From the NCBI GenBank assembly GCA_038049695.1, contig CP142461.1, positions 33,921,001 to 33,985,000 on the forward strand: DNA of 64,000 nt, written 5' to 3'. Positions 11,601 through 23,600 of the stretch are shown in pieces; within the stretch, counting starts at the first letter, position 1; every line of letters begins with the position of its first letter. A program made the position numbers and the translations under genes. Under the pieces are notes generated by a model. The model saw nothing but the letters and a program-made list of their open reading frames with translations. It made no database searches and was not told where the DNA came from. The DNA comes from Cinnamomum chago. Taxonomy: Eukaryota; Streptophyta; Magnoliopsida; Laurales; Lauraceae.

Positions 11601-14600
11601 TCTTCAATAGTCTTTCCTAAAGTTATCTCTATCCTTATATGGTTTCAAATCACAAAAGAAATACAATATTGTTTGCTATACAAGATTCGAAAAAATTTGA
11701 CCATTTAAAAAATTCACACCGCTACGTATCACTCGCTACGTTGTGCTTTGGCCCATGACCGCTACGCCTTCCACAACCACTATTTTGATCCTTGACGGTG
11801 AGGGATGGATGCGCATTAACATTTACACAAAAATGTTCATGGATGTGAAAATGTTCATGCGCATCCATCCCTCACTGTATTATGGTGAGGGACAGCTTGG
11901 TGGGGCCCACCTAGGGCCCCACTGTTCAAGGGACGGGAGGATGGAAAGACATCTTGGATGGGCCCACAAATCAAGTTTGGGGTCAATCCCCTGCCTCTAA
12001 CCCCTTCATCCGTGGGCCCATAATTTTAACGACTTTATATTAAAGAAAAATCTTAACCCTCAATCCAACGGTCAAATCCATTTAGATTGGTGAAATCTCG
12101 ATGGATCCATGGTAATTTAGTGGGTCCCATCTAGGGATGACATTTTTAACCCGACCCGCCCCAACCTGGAGTGCCCGCCCCGCCCCGTACGAGTTTTCCC
12201 CACCCCGACTCTTAGACGAAGTGGGGACGGGGCAAAAAAATATACCCCGAATCAAACATACCCATCCGCGCCCAGCCCCGCTGCCGCGCCCCGAAATACC
12301 GCCCCGTAACCCGCCCCAAAATTAATAATCTTCTAAAAAATATATATATATATATTAGATTTCTTTTATAATAAATAAACATATTTATATGTAAATGTAT
12401 ATATTGATTTTATGTTGTTATTAAGGGTTAAGTAGATTGATTGAAGACTATTTTTAAAGTTAAACATGTAATTGAATGAACCCTAGACATTATAAAAGCG
12501 TATAATATGATCCCATTCCCTCTAATTCAAATTTAATGAAATTAAAGTTGTTAAAAAATCTATCTAACTATCTAAGCTTATTTTACTTTAATCATATATA
12601 ATGTTAAATTGTGACATGATAAATCATATTAAATAAAACGAATATAAATATATAATAGAATGATAGATCATTCTTTAAGCTTATAATAACATATATGATT
12701 AGAGATAGCAAGGTAAATTATAATTGGTATGATTCTAATCATACTAATAACAATTTAAATTATACTAATTTGATATAACATTACAAGATATATCATGCTA
12801 TACGCTTATAATAACTTATATGATTAGAAATAGCAAGGTAAATTATAGTTAGTAACTTAATATGATTCTAATCATACTAACAACACTATAAATTATTCTA
12901 ATTTTAATTATATGTAATCAACCTCTTTATTAGTGAGTGGAGTTCAATACCAGAAATGGAGTAATCATACTAACAACACTATAAATTATACTAATTTTAA
13001 TTATATATAATCAACCTCTTTATTAGTGAGTGGAGTTCAATACCAGAAATGGAGTGAAACCATGTATTGATGGAGTTCATGATATTTTAGAGAGATATTG
13101 TTTTTTTTATAAAGAATGTCTCAAAGCATATATGATATTTTCAAGTGTACGTTAGTGGCCTTCAAGGGCTTAGAGAAAATCTTACAAGAATAAATCTCAC
13201 TTTAAATAGGTAAAATTTCAGTTAAATGAAAATTTATAATATTAATATTAGATAATTTTAAAAAATTTAAACAATCTAACAGTGCCCCACAGTTATAAAA
13301 TATTTATGCAGGGAGATCTTTTTATTCTACTTTGGGAAAAACGTCATGGTCCCTAGGAAGACTAATGTTTTGAGAGGGACCTGAGTTTCGGGCAAATAAG
13401 TCAACATGGTTGAGGTTTTTTTTTTTTTTTTTAAGATTATTAAGGCATGGAGACAACATAGATGAATCATTCATGTGCTTTTTACCATGTAAAATAAACG
13501 AATTTACCTTTTTCTTTGTAGTCAATCCAAAATTTAATTTATTTTGCCTTGAAAGAAAAATTATAAAGCTAACCAAAATTTTCTTATTTGGGTCTTGATT
13601 TAGAATGGAGAAAAAGAATACATGTAGCAAACACTGTCACAGCTGGGAGCCTGAGACAAGGCTTTGATGATGAGGGTTTCAATATAGTATGTACTTTCAA
13701 TATAGCCTGGCCCACTATAGGAGGCTCATGAATTGAGAGCTTTACAATAAATAATGATTTAATATTCATATGACAATACTTGAAGTTCATATATAAATTC
13801 TATTTTTTTTTAATTACTAGTATGTGTTTTTAGAATGTTTTTTTACATTTCAAGAATTTTATATACTTAGCTGTATATAAAATACTTAACCGTACCGTTA
13901 AAAAAAAAGAAAAAAAAAGGGACTGAATGAAATATTTTTACCTTATTCATAAGAAGCAAACTGAAACCCTAGCCATTCAGTCTCTCAACTCTCAAGTCTC
14001 AACTGATCTACAGTTCTACATCTACACCAGCGTCCAGCCCCGCCAGCCTCCATCATCTCCCATCTCTGCCTTCCAACCTCTCCATCGCCGTTCACCACCC
14101 TCTCCATCTCCTGCGTGCGTTTGCCTCTCCCTGTAACCCATCTCACGCACTACCATCTTCATCTTCCTCCGCCGGACGCACGTACGCAGCAGCCCCCGGA
14201 CACCGCAACGCCTTCACCTTCCTCCTCCGCCTCACGCGACGCCTCCCCTGTAGCAGGTACACTCCCCTGTCTTTTTTTCATCTTGGCCCTTTTCCATCAC
14301 ACACGGAGGTCGAATAAAATGATGGGATTTTGATTGGGGTTTTGATGGGTTTCAATGGGCTGCTTTGTTGTGTTCTTTCTTGCTGCTTGGTTTGGCCCTG
14401 CAGCCTGCTGCCCTGCTTTGGTTTCTTCTCTGGGCCTCTCCTATTCCTTCAGTTTGGCTGTCTTTTGGCTGTCATTTGTTTGTTGAGTGGTGGTACTAAT
14501 GGGTGGGATTCTAATGGGTTTCTTGACGGGGTCATGGAGATCTCTTAGAAGTGGGCATCTACAGTTTGAAACTTGAAATTGGCTAACTGTTAATAAAGAA

Positions 14601-17600
14601 GTGGGCATCTACAGTTTGAAACTTGAAAGGACCCTGGAGTTTCATTTATGCGTTGCAACAAATCAAGGACTTGTATTCCACATGCATGTAATTTTAATTT
14701 ATTTTTTTAACACAAGTATTGGTGATTTGATTGGGCATTCATAAGCTAAATCAGGGTGTATTAGCAAAACAATGCTTATAGATTTTGATTTTTCTTTGCA
14801 TTTCCTCTTCTACAAATCAGACACTAAATATTCCTGTATGTCAGGTGATTGTAAATTGTTGAATCTGATATAGTACTTGATCCTAAACATGAGCCTGCTT
14901 CACACTTTGGGCCTGCAACTTGATCTTTCCTTTTGAACGGGTTTGTTCCTTATGTTATCACTACCTCTAAGGGCCCGTTTGATAATTTTACTAGTAAAGT
15001 CAAGTTAAGTTAAACATCCCATCAAAAACACTTTTTACAAAAATTCCCTCCATCTTTTCAAAAAAAAAGTCAAAAAGCAACTACATTTACTCACTAAAAG
15101 ACAAAAAATCTTCATTTCCCCATACAAAAAGTCAAAAATATTCCATTCCAAACAACTAAAAACAAAATACCATCATAACTCACTTATATTTTATTCATTC
15201 TTTTCATTTCACTTCACTCCACTTTATTTTAAAAGTAAATTACCAAACGGGCCCTAAGAGAGAGTTTGGTGCGGACATATAAAATTGCTGAACCTTATAA
15301 ATTCATGCTGCAGTCTTGTGCTTTTGTAGCAGACACAAGAAATTAAGCGTGACAACCCTGTCAAACCCCAGATTTGCTGTTGAATCCAAAACATTGAACA
15401 TTATTTACAAACTTCATGTATATGCACATGCAATTTTTTCAAAAAATATTTAACTGCATTTTGAATGTACTCCTACTGAAAGGGGCACTAAAATGGAAAT
15501 GAAAATTCTCACTGGTTGTTCTTAGTACTGGTGGGGATGATGAAATCAAACAAGTTGTTAGTGTTGGAAGTTAGAGTCTTATCTTAAAATATACAGAAGT
15601 TAGTTTTCTTCTCGTCATTGCTGAATTTTCTACCAATGTCTATATTGAAATGGGTTTATGTTTTTAGGTGAATTTTCACTATGTTTGTGGTTGCACCACA
15701 TCGGGGCGGGGACGGGGTATTTAACATACCCCGAATTGCGGGGCGGGGCGGGGGCGGGGCAACCCAATTCCGTCCCCTCTGCCATCCCTACTCCCATCTG
15801 TGTGGACGGTTCGGATGGATCATAAAGTCAGCCCAACTAGCTGCCCTCACCTAATACTGTGAGGGACAGATGCACATGAACATTTCCCATATATAGAAAT
15901 ACATACATACATAGACAATATAAACCTAATTGTCCTGGTCATAGCTACCTAATTCGGTACAATTGGTTTCAAACCACGAATAGTTAGAACCAAACAATTC
16001 ATGGTTTGATTCCTTGAAATTCGGCTTTTCAAAACTATGTAGTTCGATGGATTCCGACATTGTTAGTCTCAAAAGGAACAGTATGAAATGTACATTTTTG
16101 AGTAATCATGCAACGGTGCAATGCACTTAACATAGACCAGAGGGTGGCCCAGTGACCCCACCACAAATACAAAGGCATGTTAGATTAGTTGAGTAGAATA
16201 TCAGTCTCACCAAATATTATTAATCATCAAATCAAAGAAAATAAAATGGATGGGTAATATAGAAGCATTGAACAGTTAAAAATGATTTTCTGTCTGTATG
16301 ACCAAATATGCCTGATGAGGTATAAATTTCTCATATCGCTAACGCATCAAGCTTTCTTCCAAATGGAGTGACCACAGAGCCACTCATAAGTGGTGCGTGT
16401 CCACTATCGCACTATACAAGGAAATTTCTTTTAACAAGTGCATGTATGGAAGATTTTACTTAAGCAAGATGTTAGTTGGACATCTGTGCTTGCAAAAAAG
16501 ATCTTGCGGTTATATCCATTTTTTGAATTCAAATCCTCCAGACTATGACTTGGAGAAATCCTAAGTTAAAGGGGTGGAACTCCATACTAGGGCCCATTGG
16601 TTAAAAATTTGACCCACTCAAAATAAATTCCCTTTAGTGTATGAGGTACCTCCAAATTTAACTTGAAAAGGAGTTGGTCTCATCGAAAGATTGACCATTT
16701 AACTAAAAAGTGATTAAACAATCTAATGCCTTATTTATTAATCACATTTTTTTCTAATGTTTATCAATCTTATGGTGGGACCAAATCCTATTGAGATAAA
16801 ATTTGTATATAGCCCATGCATTGTAAGGGAGTTATTTTGAGCGATTCAGATTTCCAATAGATGGGCTCCACCATGGACTATGGATCTCCACTCCTTTTAA
16901 CTCAAGATTAGCCCATCTATGGAATTCCTCCATGTCGAAGAGTTATTTTGAGCGATTCAGATTTCCAATAGATGGGCTCCACTTTGGAGTTCCACTCCTT
17001 TAAGTCAAGATTAGCCTGTCTATGGAATTCCTCTCCTTTAACTCAAGATTTTCCAAAGTCAAAGCCTCGGAGGATCTATATTCCCCCAAAGAATAGCATG
17101 GATTGCATATAATATCTATTAGACTTATGAATTGCATTGTATTACATATTCGAATTAGTGCATCGAACTTGTCAAATTTGAACTTCGAATTAAGTGATTT
17201 TAAAAACGAACTAAATGAGCCTACCCTATTGAATTTTTTGAATTGATTCAATAGTCAAACTAGAAACAATGAACTCAAATGTGAATTAGTCGAACAACGA
17301 ATCAGGTAATTATGGCCATGGTTCCAGGTTGATGCAAAGCACAAATTGTATGGGCCTGGCCCATTGTTGAGTCTTTTATTTTCATCTTTGTAGCCCATTT
17401 GTGGAGGGCATTTTAGACTTTTCTTCTCCATTTTTTCGGGTTAGGGCTTTTTGATGAATATATATATATAGCAATGAGAAGAGGATGAAGAGGAAGCTTT
17501 CGGACATTTGAAGAAGATATATTCCAAACTTTGAGAGGTTGGATTTGTGTTGCAACAGATTTGCCACTTGGCAATCTGATTTGCATCGGTTGGTATCAGA

Positions 17601-20600
17601 GCATCCAGGTTCGGGTTGCTCAAGTTCCATCTCGATCAACGGATTGAATCTCAAAGTTGAGATGATCTTCGTTTCAAGAGGGAAATGGAGAAGGAAGTCG
17701 ATCGCAGTTGATCTTGGTGGGCCACGTGTTGCAGCAGAGGAGATCGATTTGCGGCAGCACTGATAAGTGCTTAAATGTGTACAACTTAAACCCTAATATT
17801 TGATTTATCTTGCGCTAGTTCATGGTTATTTTATTTGTTTTTACATTGTCTTTGTTATTTTTAATGAAAATGTCAAAAGGAGCTAAAAGAGAAGAATTTC
17901 AGCAAGAAAAGGTTAGAGGAGTCGATGAAACCCTAGTTCATTCATTCTCATTTTTTTTAATCCTAGTAGTATTAGTGTTTGGTTACTTTCCATTAAGCTT
18001 TGGATTTATTTTAATAGTTAAATTTACAGTTTTTAGTAATTTCATTCAACCATTCAGCATTCAATCACTTTTTCATTCATTTCATATTCTGAATTTTTAG
18101 TTATTTTTTACATTGTTTTATCACAAGTCTTCATGGGATTGACCTTGTACTTATAATTCATTATACTACATAGTGATCTTGTGCACTTGCGAGTTTAAAT
18201 TGTGTGCATATTAAATAGCTTATTTCTAGGTTACTTGGTGCATACCAAGCACCAAGAAGAGGGACTGTTTGCAGCCCCATGATTGGACTGTGGGTCGTGA
18301 CCAGATCATCGAGGATCTGGTTCAGGCTTCAATTTGGATACAATACAGAGAAGAAGGCCTGGGAGTTGCGTCGGTTTCATTGGTGTTGATCAAAGGGGCG
18401 AAATCAGATCTCCGGTGGGCCGCACTCAGCAAGGATGCAAATATCGGCCGCTACGCATGGGTAATTATCGGCCGCTACGGAAAATCACACCGTAGCGGCC
18501 GATATTTTTTCGTAGCGGCCGCTACGTGGCGTGGGGCTTTATAAAGCCCCACAGCCGGCCCTAACCCTATTTTTTCCCTTTTCAAGTGCTGTGTGCGCCT
18601 CCAAACCCACTCATTTTCAAGTTTCAACTACAAGACTATGCAAGCAAGTGAGTAACATCAAATTCGAAGGAATCAAACACAAACAAGTGAAACAACTACA
18701 AGATCCAAGGCCCAAGCTTCCATTCCACCTAGGTATGTTTTTCTTTTTTATTTTTTTCTAGTCTTTTGACTTTTGATTTGAGAATTGAGATCATCTATTC
18801 ATCTCTTTCTAAGAGTCTAAGTACTATAAAAAGCTTCATTGTCTTGTAATATGATGAGATCCATGTTTCCCTTTCATCATGCACACATATATTTATTTTT
18901 ATTTTATTTTTCTCTACTTTTTATTTTCGGATTTATTTATTTTTTTGAAAAAAAATTTTGAAAACTCATGGGCAACCCATGAAACCACTTGGAAATTGCT
19001 TGTAAATGATAGATCTATGTTTCCCATGGATCAATCCATCACATTTTCATTGTTTGTTGATTTTTCTCTATTTCTCTATTTTTTTATTTTCGTATTTATT
19101 TATTTTTGTTAAAAAAAAAATTTAAATACTCATGGACAACCCATGAAACCCCTTGGAAATTGCTTGTAAATGATAGATCTATGTTTCCCATGGATCAATC
19201 CATCACATTTTCATTGTTTGTTGATTTTTCTCTATTTTTTTATTTTCGGATTTATTTATTTTTTTGAAAAAAAAAATTGAATACTCATGGATAACCCATG
19301 AAACCACTTGGAAATTGCTTGTAAATGATAGATCTATGTTTCCCATAGATCAATCCATCACATTTTCAATGTTTGTTGATTTTTCTCTATTTTTTATTTT
19401 CGGATTTGTTTTTTTTTTGGAAAAAAAAATTGAATAATCATGGACAACCCATGAAACCACTTGGAAATTGCTTGTAAATTATAGATCTATGTTTCCCATA
19501 GATCAATCCATCACATTTTCAATGTTTATTGATTTTTCTCTATTTTTTATTTTCGAATTTATTTTTTTTTGAAAAAAAAAATTGAATACTCATGGACAAC
19601 CCATGAAACCAGTTGGAAATTGCTTGTAAATTATAGATCTATGTTTTCCATAGATCAATCCATCAAATTTTCAATGTTTGTTGATTTTTCTCTATTTTTT
19701 ATTTTCGAATTTATTTTTTTTTGAAAAAAAAAATTGAATACTCATGGACAACCCATGAAACCACTTGGAAATTGCTTGTAAATGATAGATCTATGTTTCC
19801 CATAGATCAATCCATCACATTTTCAATATTTGTTGATTTTGCTCTATTTTTTATGTTCGGATTTATTTATTTTTTTTTTAAAAATAATTTTTAATATTTG
19901 AATACCAATCAAATGTCTTGAAAATGGTTCCTAAATTTGTGATATATGTTTCCTCTAACATGTTTCTTTGTTTTTTTAATTTTTAACATACTACTTGTTC
20001 ATATTTATAGTCAGCCAGGTATTCAGTCTATCTGTCTTTGCCAATTGATAAGTTAAAATGCCTCGTGATATTGATTCCGCATGGAGCTTTGGTGAGGCAG
20101 TTGAGAATAACAGGTTGAAAATCAAATGCAAGTTTTGTGGGAAAGTCACCAATGGAGGCATTACAAGATTCAAGCACCATTTGGGCCACATTTCTGGCAA
20201 TGTTGCTGGCTGTACCGAAGTACCAAGGGAAATCAGGGAAGAAATGAAAGCTTTGGTTGGCCAAAACAAAGCTAGAAAAGTAGAGATAAAAGAAAAGAAG
20301 CGGCAAGATGTTGATGCTGCCCGTTATGATGTATTTGGAGATGAATACTTTGATGAGGAGGAAGATGTACGGATGGAGGCTGCACGCCGAGAGTCTTTGA
20401 TGAGTCAACAAGAAGAACATGAACGTCGTGCATTTGCTGGAAGCAGATATTATGATGCAGGGGGCTCATCTGCTTCTGTGCCAAGCAGGGTAAGGGCATT
20501 GTGGGGTCCATGCGTAGGGCATTTAGCACCCGGGAACGGGATGTTAATGTAGAGTTGATCTCTACGGGAAGAGCAGTTCCTCCCCCTGTTGATCCTCTAG

Positions 20601-23600
20601 CATATAGAAAAGAGGGAGCTAAACAACCAAAAATATCTAGTGTTGTGAAATGGGTAATGAAGGCTGCAAGAGATAAATTGGCCAAAGCTACAGCAAAATG
20701 GCTAATTCACAAGAACATACCACCTACAACAGTAGATTCCCCATATTTCCAGACTATTCTTGATGTTGCCGCAGAAGCTGGGCGGGGTATACAGGCGCCC
20801 TCCGTATATGATGTGGGCACTAAATATCTTGAAGAATAATATAAAGAAATAAAGGCTTGGGTGGAAAAGTTTAGGCCCATGTGGCAACAGAATGGTGTTA
20901 CCATCATATGTGACGGGTGGACCAGCGGCACCCAATCACAATTAATAAACTTTTTGGTGTATTAAGTCGCTGGGACCGTCTTTGTGAAGTCCATTGATGC
21001 ATCTGAACATAGACGGACAGCCACATATATATATATATACTCTTATGGATAAAGTTGTAGAGAGTGTGGGAGAGGAGTATATTGTACAGATTGTTACAGA
21101 TAATGGCGCCAATTCCAAGGCAGCAGGTTTGAAATTAATGGAGAAGAGGACCCATTTATTCTTGACCCCATGTGCAGCACACTGCATAGATCTCATCTTG
21201 GAAGAGATTGGAAGGAAGACAAAAGTGGCTTCAATGATCAAGGCATGTAGAGGAATTACAAGATTTATATATGATCATTCATGGGTGTTAAGCTTGATGA
21301 AAAGATACACAAATAACCATGCCTTGCTGCGTCTAGGATTAACTAGGTTTGCAACCCAGTTTCTGGCTATGGAAAGCCTTGTAAAATTTAGAACGGAGCT
21401 CATTCAGATTTTGCATCAGAAGAATGGCTTCGTTCGAAATGGGGCAATGCAACCAGTGGTCCGGAGTTTGAAGTCCCAAACCTGATGAGGGACAATAAAT
21501 TTTGGAAGAAAGTAAGGAAGATATTAAAGGTTTTTGAGCCTTTAGTTAAAGTGTTGCGGCTTGTAGATGGTGATGACAAGCCGACAATGGGCTTTATATA
21601 TGAAGCAATGGATCGGGCAAAGCAATCCATTATGGAAAAGGTTAGATATCACGAGAAATATATAAAGATTATTGATGCCCGTTGGAACGATCAGTTGCAC
21701 CATCCATTGCATGCTGCAGGTAATTAATATATATCTTTGTTTGTTGAAACTTTTTGTTTTCCTAACTAATGTATTTATTATCTTGTTTGCTCACAATACA
21801 TTCGACATATTTATGTAGGTTATTTTTTGAATCCCGAATTCTATTACCGCAATGTCGAACTACACACCGAAGCAATAGATACGGACTTGCGGGTAGGATT
21901 ACGGGAGGTGTTGAAGAAATTGTTAAATCCAGATGATCAAATTGATGCCATACAAGAGGTGAGTGGGTGGTTACTTAAGAGAATTTAATTATGTTGTAGG
22001 GGTTTACTGACTTATATCTAATTTTCACATTGCAGATATCTATATATATACAAAGGAGAGGAACCTTTGCTGACCCTCTTGTGATACGATCGATTGGAAG
22101 GATGCCACCTGGTATGACTATGAACAAAAGACATATCCACATTGTAGATATCTTGTGATACGATCTAATTTTCTTTATTTATTTTTTGCATTTCAGCTGA
22201 TTGGTGGATGAATTTTGGAGAGAGTGCTCCACATCTAAGGAGTGCGGCTGTTCGCATCCTTAGTCAAACTACAACATCTTCCAACTGTGAAAGAAATTGG
22301 AGCACTTTCTCTTTGATCCCCACGAAGGTCAGGAATCGGCTTACCATGCAGAAACTCAACAAGTTTGTATATTGTCATTACAATCTGAAGTTGAGAAACA
22401 GAATTAGGGAAGGGTAAGGGATAGTCCTGATTATTGTCCCATTAATTTGGATCACATATTTAGAGAGGACGATCCCTTACTCCCATGGCTAGCCGAGATA
22501 GAGGATCCACTGCTAGATTCAGATCCGGGGTTTCAGGAAACGGTTCAAGAGTTGATAGGTGAGGACATGGGTGAGGCACCTGCAGAAGGTCAGCCACCTC
22601 AGGGAGAAGGTACCAGTAGTAGGACTAGGAGGAGTGGGAAAGAACCTGCTTCTGAGAAAGCTAGTTCCACCACAGTCTCTTCAAGTAGCCATGGTGGAGG
22701 AGATTGAGGAGGAGACAGTGGGACAGGTGGTACTAGTGAATACTATCAACATGATGAAGACGATGTTATTCTTGTAGAGGAAGTACAGGAGTTACCTCCA
22801 TCTGGAAGATTTGATCCAAGCCGTGGTTATCAACGGCGCCGAAGAGATTCACCACCTGGGGCTGGAGGTAGTACTGAGCAAGGAAATATGGGTGGAGATT
22901 TTGTAGGACAAGAAGCGGCATCATGGACTGATTCGTGGAACCCTAGTTACAATGGACAAGGACCCTCACACTCATAGTATTTTGACTTTTTTCCATATGG
23001 TCAAGTACAACAAGGAGAAGAACAGTCTTCAACTTCGGGGTCCTACTCATATGGTGACTATGGTGAAACGCAATATGGTTGATATCCACCTGGAACACCT
23101 CCACCTCCTCCAAGTTCCTATGATGTGGGTGTGGCTGCCTTCTTTGGATTTGTGGATCCCAATACTCATCAATATCAAATTCAATATGGTGCCAATAGAA
23201 ATGATAACACTGATGGGGATGAGGATGACCATAGCCCCTTGAATCTTGGTAGACATTCCTTTTGGTGGTGATCAAGGTATTCCTAATTTTCTATTTCTTT
23301 CACTAACTCTCTACTCTCTTTGTCATTTCTAAATTGGTGTTGAATGTTGATTGTTGATCACTTCATAGTTCATTCACTTGATTGAATTTGAACCTTGAAT
23401 GCTGAAGTATTGATATTTGATTGTTCAAAGTTCACTAATGACCTAACTCTTAAGTCTTCTTAATTCTTATGCCTTTATTTCATGTTCTAAATTTTTTTTA
23501 ATGAGCTTTCCATTACTTTTTAAGTTAACATGACTAAGAAACATGAATAAAATGTGAAAAAACTAATCATTACTATTATTTTCTATTTATATAGCGATAC

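Larger units (their letters stand above)
12132..15790. mobile_element. hAT-like non-autonomous element, 3.66 kb
   Basis: The left end TAGGGATGACATTTT and right end (minus strand) TAGGGATGGCAGAGG form inverted termini. The 8-bp flanks are GTCCCATC (12124-12131) and CTCCCATC (15791-15798), 7 of 8 identical. Both subterminal regions are dominated by GGGGCGGGG/CCCCGCCCC words. It splits MITE copy 3. No transposase is present. The interior holds a 93-bp tandem duplication, a 5'-exon-like segment and a MITE. Confidence 0.78.

Noticed and set aside
18880-19900. Regularly spaced repeats resembling a CRISPR array
   Set aside because: Units are about 152 bp, the 'spacers' are as conserved as the 'repeats', and the array is inside a plant hAT transposon.
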